Assembly (NCBI GenBank): GCA_900066355.1
Contig: FMEL01000003.1
Coordinates: 283,553-347,552, forward strand
Direction of reading: 5' to 3'
From: an uncultured Ruminococcus sp.
GTDB lineage: Bacteria; Bacillota; Clostridia; Lachnospirales; Lachnospiraceae
Length of the DNA: 64,000 nt
Shown here: positions 49,580 to 58,446 of the stretch, in pieces
How positions within the stretch are numbered: position 1 is the stretch's first letter
Layout: every line of letters begins with the position of its first letter
The notes under the pieces: model-generated
What the model was told of the DNA's origin: nothing
Seen by the model: the letters and a program-made list of their open reading frames with translations, nothing else
Databases searched by the model: none
Translations under genes and position numbers: made by a program

Positions 49580-49732
49580 TCAGACCACTCTGCCATGATC
49601 CTCTGATGTCACAGGAAGTTTCCGATACATTGAAGCACAGTTTAACATAGACATGCACATGTACATACCCATTCGCATTTCCTTATCCATCATACACATG
49701 ACATTTCTCTGTACTGATTTCTCTGTAAACAT
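49580..49732 (-). CDS. Met/Cys-rich leader peptide upstream of metQNI
   Basis: This 50-codon ORF has an excellent start (TTAAGGAGG, 7 nt, ATG at 49732). It holds 11 Met codons and 3 Cys codons; nine Met fall in codons 12-29 (VMCMMDKEMR, MGMYMCMSML). It is the first ORF of the metQNI transcript, followed by an intrinsic terminator. Codons 39-41 contain TTCCTGT (49611-49617), which is complementary to the 5' arm of that terminator (ACAGGAA). This is the arrangement of a classic ribosome-stalling attenuator sensing charged tRNA-Met. It could alternatively encode a functional Met-rich, metal-binding peptide. Confidence 0.7.
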   Translation of the reverse strand: MFTEKSVQRNVMCMMDKEMRMGMYMCMSMLNCASMYRKLPVTSEDHGRVV

Positions 49733-49790
49733 GATTCTTCCTCCTTAATGTGTTCTCTCGATTTTTATTTCCTATCTTTCCGATAGGTTT

Positions 49791-49819
49791 AATATACTAC
49801 TCTTCTTTCTGTCTGTCAA
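49791..49819 (-). promoter_or_regulatory. Sigma-A promoter of the metQNI leader transcript
   Basis: On the minus strand TTGACA (49814-49819), exactly 17 nt, TATATT (49791-49796), giving a start near 49784 and a 50-nt untranslated region before the leader ORF. A perfect -35 with consensus spacing implies control after initiation rather than by activator. Confidence 0.75.
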
Positions 49820-49988
49820 CACATTTTTTCATTTTTTTATTTACACTCTGTTTTCCTTGCTTGACACTGTTTTTCTATGATGATACCATGATACTGGTTA
49901 CTTGGGGCTTCCCCCCTGTAAACAGATTTTGTAGCTGACTATATAAACCATATATTATAAAACAAATTTATACAACAGGAGAAAATAT

Positions 49989-51110
49989 ATGCAGAAAAAA
50001 GCAATGATCGCCATGAGCGGCGGAGTTGATTCCAGCGTAGCTGCCTACCTGATGGTTCAGGACGGCTATGACTGTGCCGGTGCCACTCTGAAGCTTTATG
50101 ATAATCCACAGTGCAGTTTTCCGGGCCACCGTGCCTGCTGCACACCATCTGATACTGAAGATGCAAGAAGTGTTGCCGCAAGACTTGGCATGCTCTACTA
50201 CGTTTTCCCGATGCACGACGAATTCCGTCACAGTGTTATCGACAAATTCGCAGACACCTACCTTCACGGAGGCACACCAAATCCATGTATCGACTGTAAC
50301 CGTTTTTTGAAATTTTCCGCACTTCTTGACAAGGCAAGAGAACTCGGATGTGAGTACATCGCAAGCGGCCATTATGCCCGCAGAGAGCAGGATCCGGAAA
50401 CCGGACGTTTCATTTTGAAAAAAGGTCTTGATCCGACGAAAGACCAGAGCTACGTTCTTTATGCCATGACACAGGATCAGCTTGCACACACTCTGTTTCC
50501 ACTCGGCGGCTATACAAAAAAAGAAATCCGCCACATTGCACAGGAGCAGGGCTTTATCAATGCTGATAAGCCGGACAGTCAGGATATCTGCTTCGTGCCG
50601 GACGGAGATTATGCTTCATTTATTGAACAGTATACCGGTCAGTCATCCGAACCGGGAGATTTTGTAAATAAAGAGGGAAAAGTTCTCGGTAAACATAAAG
50701 GCCAGATTCATTATACGATCGGCCAGCGCCGCGGTCTCGGTATTTCCGCACCGGAATCTCTCTATGTCTGTGGCAAATCACTGGATTCCAACGAGGTTAT
50801 CCTCGGCGGAAAACAGGATCTGATGAGTAATTATTGTTATATCAACGACATCAACCTGATTCCATGGGATCATCTCGATGCACCAATCAAATGTAAAGTC
50901 AAAACGCGTTACCGTCAGCCGGAACAGCCGGCAACTGTGGAGCAGATCGGAGAAGACCTGATAAAGATCACCTTCGATGAGCCACAGAGAGCCGTTACTC
51001 CGGGACAGGCTGCTGTCCTTTATGATGACGATATGGTACTCGGCGGAGGAACCATCCTTCCGGAAGGTCTCGCCTCCACCATGACCACATCACAGGGAAC
51101 AAATAATTAA
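49989..51110 (+). CDS. mnmA: tRNA-specific 2-thiouridylase MnmA
   Basis: This 373-aa protein has the PP-loop 'AMSGGVDSSVAAYLM' (about 8-22), the first catalytic Cys in 'TPNPCIDCNRFLKF', the second in 'DSQDICFVPDGDY' and the C-terminal 'IGQRRGLGI' and 'YRQPEQPATV' RNA-binding parts. It thiolates U34 of tRNA-Lys, -Glu and -Gln. It is divergent from the metQNI leader; CAGGAGA precedes the start. Confidence 0.95.
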   Translation: MQKKAMIAMSGGVDSSVAAYLMVQDGYDCAGATLKLYDNPQCSFPGHRACCTPSDTEDARSVAARLGMLYYVFPMHDEFRHSVIDKFADTYLHGGTPNPCIDCNRFLKFSALLDKARELGCEYIASGHYARREQDPETGRFILKKGLDPTKDQSYVLYAMTQDQLAHTLFPLGGYTKKEIRHIAQEQGFINADKPDSQDICFVPDGDYASFIEQYTGQSSEPGDFVNKEGKVLGKHKGQIHYTIGQRRGLGISAPESLYVCGKSLDSNEVILGGKQDLMSNYCYINDINLIPWDHLDAPIKCKVKTRYRQPEQPATVEQIGEDLIKITFDEPQRAVTPGQAAVLYDDDMVLGGGTILPEGLASTMTTSQGTNN

Positions 51111-53542
51111 CCCATCTGTACCGTTACATGGTATTCTTTCTTGCCGGGGATCAGAGGAATCTGGTTTCCGGCAATTTTTTCGCCGTCTACTTCCATCCAT
51201 TCAACACCTTTTTCCACACCGTCCGGTTTGCGGATATCAATATAATATTCCGCATCTCTGTAGCGGCGTTTGATCTGCAGATCACCAAAAGCTTTCGGCA
51301 GACACGGATTCACTACCAGACCGTCATATTCCGGCTGGATTCCGAGAAGCGCCTGTGACAGGTTAACAAATGTCCAGGCTGCCGTTCCGGTCAGCCAGCT
51401 ATTCTTTGCCTCGCCGAATCTTGCTGCGTCAGCACCTGCTATCATCTGTGAATAAATATATGGTTCTGTGCGATGTACATCACTGATCTCTTCAATATAG
51501 GACGGGCAGATCTTACGGTAAACATCAAATGCAAGATCTCCTCTTCCGAGTACAGCTTCTGCAATAGAAATCCACGGATTGTTATGGCAGAAGATTCCGG
51601 CATTTTCTTTGTATCCCGGCGGATAAGAAGAAATTTCACCAAGTTCCAGATGATATCTGGTATATGCCGGCTGGAGTATCATGATACCATATTTCGTTTC
51701 CAGATGTTTATGTACGGAATCCAGCGCTTTCTCAGCAAGGCCTTCTTCTTTTCCGATTTCAGCCATCACGCAGAATCCCTGTGATTCAATATAAATTTTA
51801 CCTTCTTCACATTCTTTTGATCCGACTTTTGCAGACTGTGAATCATATGCGCGAAGGAACCATTCTCCGTCCCATCCTGCATCCAGAACCGCCTGATACA
51901 TATCGGCTACTGCACTCTCTGCTTCTTTTGCAAGATCTTCATGTCCTGTACGCAGACAGATTTCTTTAAAGTCTTTACCATATTTAACAAACATTGCTGC
52001 AATAAATACAGATTCTGCCACCGGTCCTTCGGATGGTCCGGTCGTCTGGAAAGATTCACCGGGTTCACTGGAGAAGCAGTTCAGATTCAGGCAGTCATTC
52101 CAGTCAGCTCTTCCGATCAGCGGAAGTTTGTGCGGTCCGAGATGTGTCGCTGTATAATGGAACGATTTGTTCAGATGTTCAAACAGCGGTACTTCAGAAC
52201 CTTTCTTACAGTCAAATGGTACCAGCTCATCAAGAATGCCATAATCACCGGTTTCTTTCAGATAGGCAGCAACCGCTGCAATCAGCCACAGCGGGTCATC
52301 ATTAAATCCGCTTCCGACATCGAGATTGCCCTGCTTTGTCAGTGGCTGATACTGATGATATGCGCTTCCGTCCGGGAACTGTGTAGATGCAATATCAATA
52401 ATTCTTTCCCTTGCGCGTTCCGGAATCAGATGTACAAATCCGAGAAGATCCTGACAGGAATCACGGAATCCCATGCCTCGTCCGGTGCCGGATTCATAAT
52501 ACGATGCAGATCTTGACATATTGAATGTTACCATACACTGATACTGGTTCCAGATATTTGCCATACGGTCAATGTGTTCGTTCGAACTGGTGACTTCAAA
52601 ACGTGCAAGCAGTGTCTCCCAGTATGTTTTCAGCTCTGCAAATGCTGCCATTGCTTTTTCTGCTGTATCAAATCTTTCGATAAGTGCTTTTGCCGGGGCC
52701 TTGCGGATGACATTCAGCGCTTCCCATTTATTGTCTGCAGGGTTTTCACAGTAACCCAGCATAAATACAAATGTCTTTTCTTCGCCAGGAGCAAGTGTCA
52801 GATTGATCTGATGTGCTGCGATCGGATACCATCCGCTTGCTATGGAGTTGCTGCATTTTTTCTTACGGACTGCTTCCGGAAATGCGTTGCCGTTACCGGC
52901 TCCAAGGAATTCATCCCTGCTGGTATCAAAATTCTGAACCGGTACATTTACAGTAAAGAAACTATAATGACGGCGGCGCTCTCTGTATTCGGTCTTATGA
53001 TAAATTGTACTTCCGTGTACTTCCACTTCACCAATACTTAAATTTCGCTGGAAGTTAGTCGAGTCATCAACTGCATTCCAAAGACAGAATTCTACATAAG
53101 AAAATAAAGAGATGTTTTTTTCGACATCTGAATTGTTTTTCAAAGTCAGGCAGTTGATCTCGCACGCTGCATCTACCGGTACAAATGCCAGCAGATCCGC
53201 TTCCAGATTATTTTTCGTTGAATGGAAACGGCTGTAGCCCAGACCGTGACGGCATTCATATGTATCTGTCTCTGTACCGGATGGCATCGTGCCCGGATTC
53301 CAGATCACACCGTCATCATTGATATAGTAATATTTTCCGTTGGAATCTACCGGAATGTTATTGTAGCGATATCTCGTAATACGTAAAAGTTTCGCATCTT
53401 TATAGAAACTATATCCGCCGCAGGTGTTTGAGATCAGTGAAAAGAAATCGTTGCTTCCGAGATAATTGATCCATGGCTGTGGAGTATGTGGTGTAGTGAT
53501 TACATATTCTTTGGCTTTATCGTCAAAATGTCCGAATTTCAT
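51107..53542 (-). CDS. GH94 cellobiose phosphorylase
   Basis: This 811-aa protein, the usual length for the family, starts 'MKFGHFDDKAKEYVITTPHTPQPWINYLG'-type sequence (block TPHTPQPWINYLG), which is typical of cellobiose phosphorylases. It has 'RGMGFRDSCQDLLGF' and the catalytic Asp in 'GRADWNDCLNLNCFS'. 'NAGIFCHNNPW' is the phosphate/substrate loop. It phosphorolyses cellobiose to glucose-1-phosphate and glucose in the cytoplasm. It is divergent from a LacI regulator and an ABC sugar importer, which together form a cellodextrin module. The end overlaps mnmA by 4 nt (convergent). Confidence 0.9.
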   Translation of the reverse strand: MKFGHFDDKAKEYVITTPHTPQPWINYLGSNDFFSLISNTCGGYSFYKDAKLLRITRYRYNNIPVDSNGKYYYINDDGVIWNPGTMPSGTETDTYECRHGLGYSRFHSTKNNLEADLLAFVPVDAACEINCLTLKNNSDVEKNISLFSYVEFCLWNAVDDSTNFQRNLSIGEVEVHGSTIYHKTEYRERRRHYSFFTVNVPVQNFDTSRDEFLGAGNGNAFPEAVRKKKCSNSIASGWYPIAAHQINLTLAPGEEKTFVFMLGYCENPADNKWEALNVIRKAPAKALIERFDTAEKAMAAFAELKTYWETLLARFEVTSSNEHIDRMANIWNQYQCMVTFNMSRSASYYESGTGRGMGFRDSCQDLLGFVHLIPERARERIIDIASTQFPDGSAYHQYQPLTKQGNLDVGSGFNDDPLWLIAAVAAYLKETGDYGILDELVPFDCKKGSEVPLFEHLNKSFHYTATHLGPHKLPLIGRADWNDCLNLNCFSSEPGESFQTTGPSEGPVAESVFIAAMFVKYGKDFKEICLRTGHEDLAKEAESAVADMYQAVLDAGWDGEWFLRAYDSQSAKVGSKECEEGKIYIESQGFCVMAEIGKEEGLAEKALDSVHKHLETKYGIMILQPAYTRYHLELGEISSYPPGYKENAGIFCHNNPWISIAEAVLGRGDLAFDVYRKICPSYIEEISDVHRTEPYIYSQMIAGADAARFGEAKNSWLTGTAAWTFVNLSQALLGIQPEYDGLVVNPCLPKAFGDLQIKRRYRDAEYYIDIRKPDGVEKGVEWMEVDGEKIAGNQIPLIPGKKEYHVTVQMG

Positions 53543-53618
53543 AAAGAACCTCCTTCAAAAAACAATATATAAATAAAGTAAAGGGTATGCGATCACGAGT
53601 TAAAGACTGAAAACAGAA

Positions 53619-53630
53619 TTGCGAAAACGA
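53619..53630 (+). promoter_or_regulatory. Operator candidate upstream of GH94 gene
   Basis: TTGCGAAAACGA recurs exactly at 53908-53919, in front of the LacI-family gene. The half-site CGAAAACG/CGTTTTCG is typical of LacI-family targets. Confidence 0.4.
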
Positions 53631-53763
53631 ATAAGTTTAGAATTTTTATAACTATAATATGATTAGATTGGATTAAGCTCAGTATAATTCACTTATTCAA
53701 AAAAATCAACTACATTTTCGCTTACGAAATAGTGTACAAACATGTTTTCGTAATCGTTAAGTT

Positions 53764-53785
53764 TTTTACGAAATTTTTCGTAAAA
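53764..53785. promoter_or_regulatory. Perfect 22-bp palindromic operator candidate
   Basis: TTTTACGAAA and TTTCGTAAAA flank a 2-nt TT centre with no mismatch. A related dyad TTTCG-CTTA-CGAAA lies at 53716-53729 and a half-site TTTTCGTAATCG at about 53744. All are in the divergent region between GH94 and lacI-type genes, the expected place for LacI-family binding. Confidence 0.55.
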
Positions 53786-53907
53786 ACAAAGCGTCTTTTT
53801 TGTGAAATTGATTAATTATTGTTAATTATTTTTTGTGCAAGAGGGATAAATTATGCAAATATGACAATTTATACTTGCAAATCGTCCGAAAATACAGTAC
53901 GATGAGC

Positions 53908-53919
53908 TTGCGAAAACGA
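53908..53919 (+). promoter_or_regulatory. Operator candidate in front of the LacI-type gene
   Basis: TTGCGAAAACGA, identical to 53619-53630, sits 30 nt before the chosen start of the regulator, suggesting autoregulation. Confidence 0.4.
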
Positions 53920-53949
53920 TTTAGAAACAAAAAACAGAAAAGGCTGGAC

Positions 53950-54969
53950 ATGCATATGGTATCCATGAAAGACATTGCAAAACAGTGCAACGTATCTGTT
54001 GCAAGTGTCAGCAAAGCTCTCAATGGTTATCCGGATATCAGCGAAGAGACACGGCAGCTTATTTTAAAGACTGCTTCAGAAATGGGATATCTTCCTAATT
54101 CCTCAGCACGGTCGCTGAAAACCAAGCGAAGCCACAATCTCGGTGTACTCTTTGTAGACGAAGCCATGAGTGGTCTCACACATGATTATTTCAACCATGT
54201 ATTAGAAAGTTTTAAGCGCACAGCTGAATCCAGAGGATACGACATCACATTTACCAGTGGAAATCTTTCCGGTCAGCACATCAGTTATTATGATCACTGC
54301 CGCTACCGGGGAGTCGACGGAGTTGTAATTGCCTGCATCAACTTCTTTACAGAAGAAGTACAGCAGCTGGTACAATCCGAAATTCCGGTGGTTACGATCG
54401 ACCACGTATTCGACGGACGCATCGCAATTGTCTCCAACAATATTCAGGGAATGGAAGATCTTGTCACCTATGTTCTGCAACGGGGTCACAGAAAAATCGC
54501 CTATATTCACGGAGAAGATTCTTCTGTTACTCGAAGTCGTCTGGGAAGCTTCTACAGAACACTTCAGAAAAAACACATTGATGTACCCGATGAATATATG
54601 CCGGTCATCCCCTATCGCGATGCAGAAGCCGCAGCGATGGCAACCTCAGAACTTCTTGATCTGAAAGATCCGCCTACCTGCATTCTTTATCCGGATGATT
54701 TTTCTGCTCTGGGCGGTATCAACGAAATCCACGAACGAGGACTTCGGATACCAGATGATATTTCCATCGCAGGATATGATGGACTCACTTTTGCCCGCAT
54801 CCTTGAGCCCCGGCTGACAACGCTGTGCCAGGACACAGAAACAATCGGACACCTTGCCGCAAAGAAACTGATTGGTCTCATCGAAAATCCCAAAGCAACG
54901 ATCATCGATAAGTTCACAGTTGACGGAAGGCTTTTCCCCGGTGCTTCAGTCAGGAATCTGGCAAAATAA
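53950..54969 (+). CDS. LacI-family transcriptional regulator of the cellobiose module
   Basis: This 339-aa protein starts at the ATG at 53950, behind AAAAGG; the ORF extends 39 codons further upstream into operator-like DNA and is not used. The N-terminal HTH 'VSMKDIAKQCNVSVASVSKALNGYPDISEETR' (blocks KDIAKQCNVSVASVSKAL) and hinge are followed by a periplasmic-binding-like sensor ('LGVLFVDEAMSG', 'GVDGVVIACINF', 'ISIAGYDGLTFARILEPRLTTL' in part). It presumably senses cellobiose or a related sugar and represses the flanking genes through the dyads at 53619-53919 and 54972. Confidence 0.9.
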   Translation: MHMVSMKDIAKQCNVSVASVSKALNGYPDISEETRQLILKTASEMGYLPNSSARSLKTKRSHNLGVLFVDEAMSGLTHDYFNHVLESFKRTAESRGYDITFTSGNLSGQHISYYDHCRYRGVDGVVIACINFFTEEVQQLVQSEIPVVTIDHVFDGRIAIVSNNIQGMEDLVTYVLQRGHRKIAYIHGEDSSVTRSRLGSFYRTLQKKHIDVPDEYMPVIPYRDAEAAAMATSELLDLKDPPTCILYPDDFSALGGINEIHERGLRIPDDISIAGYDGLTFARILEPRLTTLCQDTETIGHLAAKKLIGLIENPKATIIDKFTVDGRLFPGASVRNLAK

Positions 54970-54971
54970 AA

Positions 54972-54988
54972 TGCAAAACATATTTGCA
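54972..54988. promoter_or_regulatory. Operator candidate before the sugar importer genes
   Basis: TGCAAA-ACATA-TTTGCA, a perfect 17-bp dyad 70 nt before the binding-protein start. It follows the regulator stop by only 2 nt. Confidence 0.45.
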
Positions 54989-55058
54989 AAAACTAAATAA
55001 TGAAAATTTAATATGAAAAAATAAAAACAAAATTATTAAATCACAGGGAGGTAACAAC

Positions 55059-56387
55059 ATGAAAAAACAGATTATGGCAGTCACATTAACAGCAGCTATG
55101 CTCGCAGGTTTGGCAGCAGTTCCGGTATGGGCTGATGACGCAGGCTCAGACGAAGGTAAAGTTTTAAACATTTACTGCTGGAACGAAGAATTCAAATCCC
55201 GTCTGACCGATCACTATCCGGGATATGAAGAAGTAGACGGAACCCATGGTAAAATCGGTGATGTAGATGTTGTATGGAACATTACTCCATCTGATGATAA
55301 CGCTTATCAGAACAATCTCGACGAAACACTTCTGAAACAGGCTGATGCAGCTGCTGACGACAAGATCGACCTCTTCCTCGTAGAAGCTGACTACGCACTG
55401 AAATATGTAAACACAGATTACACAATGTCTGTAGCAGATCTTGGAATCACAGATGATGAGATTGCTGATCAGTATCAGTACACCAAAGACGTTATGACAG
55501 ATTCCGATGGAAACCTGAAAGGTCTTTCATGGCAGGGCTGCCCAGGAACCATGATCTACAGAAGAGATATCGCCAAGGAAGTATTCGGAACAGACGATCC
55601 GGCAGAAGTTCAGAAGAAAGTTGCTGACTGGGATACCTTCAAAGCAACTGCTGCAGAACTGAAAGAAAAAGGTTATCAGATGACCTCTACTGTAAACGAC
55701 TCCTACCGTGTATTCTCCAACAACGTAACCAGCCCATGGGTAGTTGATGGAAAGATCACAGTTGACGACAATATCAAGAACTGGGTTGACATGTCCAAAG
55801 AAATGGTTGATGCAGGCGAAACATCTACATACGAACTGTGGAGCGATGACTGGAGCAAAGGCTTCTTCAAAGACAGCAACGTATTCGCATATTTCGGACC
55901 GGCATGGTTCATCGACTTCTCTATGAGTGCTGATCAGGACGGCTCCGTAGGTAAAGACGGCGGCTGGGCTGCAACAGAAGGACCGCAGGGCTTCTACTGG
56001 GGCGGAACATGGATCACAGCAGCTACAGGTACAGACAACCCGACACTCGTTGCTGATATCATGAAAACTATGACAACAAACGTTGATGTAATGAAAGAAA
56101 TCGTTACAGCTGACAACGACTTCGTAAACAACAAACCGGCTATGGAAGAAATGGCTGCAGACGAAAGCTACGGCGACGCAGTTCTCGGCGGACAGAACCC
56201 ACTGGCTATGTTCTGTGCAGGCGCAGACAAGATTGACCTCAGCAACATGAGCATCTATGATCAGGGCTGCAACGAAGAATTCCAGAACGCTATGAAGAAC
56301 TATTTCGAAGGCAATGCAACTTATGAAGAAGCACTCGACCTGTTCTACAAAGCAGTTGTTGAAAAATATCCGGAACTTTCATACTAA
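55059..56387 (+). CDS. ABC sugar-binding protein, family 1, no lipobox
   Basis: This 442-aa protein has a signal peptide (1-26) ending VPVWA-DD, a signal peptidase I site; no Cys is present, so it lacks a lipobox. The mature part begins 'KVLNIYCWNEEFKSRL' and has 'DLFLVEADYALKYV', 'GLSWQGCPGTMIYRRDIAKEVFG' (block) and 'AYFGPAWFIDFSM', the usual solute-binding family 1 layout. GGGAGGTAACAAC precedes the ATG. It is encoded before two permeases; oligosaccharide, probably cellobiose/cellodextrin, is inferred from the GH94 gene. Confidence 0.9.
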   Translation: MKKQIMAVTLTAAMLAGLAAVPVWADDAGSDEGKVLNIYCWNEEFKSRLTDHYPGYEEVDGTHGKIGDVDVVWNITPSDDNAYQNNLDETLLKQADAAADDKIDLFLVEADYALKYVNTDYTMSVADLGITDDEIADQYQYTKDVMTDSDGNLKGLSWQGCPGTMIYRRDIAKEVFGTDDPAEVQKKVADWDTFKATAAELKEKGYQMTSTVNDSYRVFSNNVTSPWVVDGKITVDDNIKNWVDMSKEMVDAGETSTYELWSDDWSKGFFKDSNVFAYFGPAWFIDFSMSADQDGSVGKDGGWAATEGPQGFYWGGTWITAATGTDNPTLVADIMKTMTTNVDVMKEIVTADNDFVNNKPAMEEMAADESYGDAVLGGQNPLAMFCAGADKIDLSNMSIYDQGCNEEFQNAMKNYFEGNATYEEALDLFYKAVVEKYPELSY

Positions 56388-56443
56388 TTCAGACAGACTG
56401 ACTTCATTTTCAAATGAACATTCTGAAAAGAACATGATTATCT

Positions 56444-56481
56444 AAAAATGTGCCTGCCTGAGGTTCAGGCAGGCACATTTT
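56444..56481 (+). terminator. Intercistronic terminator between binding protein and permeases
   Basis: AAAATGTGCCTGCCTG pairs perfectly with CAGGCAGGCACATTTT around a 5-nt loop. Such partial terminators keep binding protein in excess over permease. Confidence 0.85.
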
Positions 56482-56499
56482 AACTTATGGAGGAAGATA

Positions 56500-57414
56500 A
56501 TGGCAAAGAATAATAACCATAAAGCGGTCAGCTATAACAAATGGGGCTATATCTTTCTGATACCGTTTGTAGTAGTATACCTCATATTCCAGCTCGTTCC
56601 GCTTATTAGTACAATTTATAACAGCTTTTTTGAAAATTACAGATCGGGATTGACGCAGATTGGACCGAACTTTGTGGGATTTGCCAATTATGTCAAGCTC
56701 TTTGAGGGTGGAGAGATCTGGATCTATTTTAAAAACACAATGATCATGTGGGTAATGGGATTTGTTCCTCAGATCCTTGTATCCCTGCTTCTCGGTGCAT
56801 GGTTCTCCAATCCAAGTCTCCGGCTGAAAGGTCAGCGGTTCTTCAAGACCGTGATCTATCTCCCGAACCTGATCATGGCATCTGCATTTGCAATGTTATT
56901 CTTCACATTGTTCGCAGATGGCGGCCCAATCAATTCCATGCTCGTACATGCAGGCATCCTGAAAGAAGCATATTCTTTCTTCAGCCACGCCTGGAGTGCA
57001 AGAACGCTGGTTGCGATTCTGAACTTCCTGATGTGGTTTGGTAACACGACCATTCTCCTGATGGCCGGTATGATGGGTATCGATTCATCACTTTATGAAG
57101 CTGCCGAAGTAGACGGAGCTACATCTTCACAGATTTTCCGTAAGATCACTCTTCCGCTGCTTCGTCCGATTCTGATCTACGTTATGATCACATCACTGAT
57201 CGGTGGTATGCAGATGTTCGATGTACCACAGATCCTGACAAACGGAACCGGTGATCCGATGCGTTCAACCATGACACTGATCATGTTCCTGAACAAGCAT
57301 CTGTTCAGCAAGAACTATGGTATGGGCGGTGCATTGTCCGTATTCCTGTTCATTATTACCGGTATACTCAGTATGATCGTATTCCGATTCAACAAAGCAA
57401 CTGACGGGAGGTGA
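56500..57414 (+). CDS. ABC sugar permease, MalF/UgpA type
   Basis: This 304-aa protein has six membrane segments and the EAA loop 'EAAEVDGATSSQIFRKITLPLLRPI' (block YEAAEVDGATSSQIFRKI). 'WGYIFLIPFVVVYLIFQLVPL' is the first segment. GGAGGAAG precedes the ATG. The start of the second permease overlaps its end by 4 nt. Confidence 0.92.
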   Translation: MAKNNNHKAVSYNKWGYIFLIPFVVVYLIFQLVPLISTIYNSFFENYRSGLTQIGPNFVGFANYVKLFEGGEIWIYFKNTMIMWVMGFVPQILVSLLLGAWFSNPSLRLKGQRFFKTVIYLPNLIMASAFAMLFFTLFADGGPINSMLVHAGILKEAYSFFSHAWSARTLVAILNFLMWFGNTTILLMAGMMGIDSSLYEAAEVDGATSSQIFRKITLPLLRPILIYVMITSLIGGMQMFDVPQILTNGTGDPMRSTMTLIMFLNKHLFSKNYGMGGALSVFLFIITGILSMIVFRFNKATDGR

Positions 57415-58283
57415 GAAGAATGAATGAAAAAAATCAAAAAACCAAAAAAGGAATGAGCATGAAAGGTCAGCGTACCCTTGCTTATGTGGTACTGATTATT
57501 CTCACTTTCTTCTGCCTGTTCTGGTTTTATGTACTGTTTATCAACGCAACAAGATCAAACGGAGCCCTGAAAAAAGGTTTCACGGCAATCCCAGGAGGTC
57601 AGCTTATCACAAACTGGAAAAACCTTCTCGCAGGGACCCTTCCTGTATGGAACGGTATGTTCAACAGTATCTTCATTGCTACATGTTCTGCTGTTTTATG
57701 TACATACTTCTCCACAATGACTGCATATGCTATTCACGCATACGACTTTAAAGGCAAAAAATTCATGTTCACCTTTATCCTCGCAGTCATGATGATCCCG
57801 ACTCAGGTTACCGCACTTGGTTTCCTGCAGTTACTCGGCAAAATGCATCTGGATGATTCCTTTATTCCACTGATCATTCCGAGTATCGCCGCTCCGGTTA
57901 CTTTCTTCTATATGAAACAGTACATGGAAAGCAACCTTCCTCTGGAGCTTGTGGAGGCCGCCCGTATTGACGGTTCCGGCGAATTCAAGACTTTCAATAC
58001 GATCGTCTTCCCGCTTATGAAACCGGCTATCGCCGTACAGGCAATCTTCACTTTCGTTCAGAGCTGGAACAACTACTTTATTCCGGCGCTGGTACTTCAT
58101 TCTGACAAGAAGAAAACACTTCCGGTACTGATCGCACAGCTTCGTAGTGCCGACTTCCTGAAGTTCGATATGGGCCAGGTTTACGTGATGATCGCGTTTT
58201 CGATCTTCCCGGTAATCATTGTTTATATCCTTCTTTCCAGATTTATCGTAGAAGGTGTTTCTGCAGGTGCTGTCAAGGGCTGA
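57411..58283 (+). CDS. ABC sugar permease, MalG/UgpE type
   Basis: This 290-aa protein has six membrane segments and the EAA loop 'LVEAARIDGSGEFKTFNTIVFPLMKPA' (block EAARIDGSGEFKTF). GGAGGTGAG overlaps the end of the first permease gene. With 56500-57414 it forms the heterodimeric channel; no ATPase gene is nearby, so a shared MsmK-type ATPase must be encoded elsewhere. This is common for family 1 sugar importers in Firmicutes. Confidence 0.92.
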   Translation: MRRMNEKNQKTKKGMSMKGQRTLAYVVLIILTFFCLFWFYVLFINATRSNGALKKGFTAIPGGQLITNWKNLLAGTLPVWNGMFNSIFIATCSAVLCTYFSTMTAYAIHAYDFKGKKFMFTFILAVMMIPTQVTALGFLQLLGKMHLDDSFIPLIIPSIAAPVTFFYMKQYMESNLPLELVEAARIDGSGEFKTFNTIVFPLMKPAIAVQAIFTFVQSWNNYFIPALVLHSDKKKTLPVLIAQLRSADFLKFDMGQVYVMIAFSIFPVIIVYILLSRFIVEGVSAGAVKG

Positions 58284-58382
58284 TCTTCCCTTTCAGAAGA
58301 ACCCCTTCATTTTTGGACATGTTTTCTATAGTGTCTATTGCATCCAAAAACACTTTGTGATTAAATAAAAAGTAGATAAAAT

Positions 58383-58420
58383 ACAGACGGTGAATGTATT
58401 TTGCCGTCTGTAATTTTTTT
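58383..58420 (+). terminator. Terminator after the sugar permease genes
   Basis: ACAGACGG pairs with CCGTCTGT around 13 nt, followed by AATTTTTTT. Confidence 0.8.
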
Positions 58421-58446
58421 ATATATGGATATTGAAGGGATCAAAA

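Noticed and set aside
49360..49790. SAM (S-box) or T-box riboswitch in the metQ leader
   Set aside because: I looked for the T-box GGGTGG…ACCGCG element and for an S-box-like four-way core and saw neither; the leader ORF plus terminator explains the region better. A covariance-model search would be decisive.
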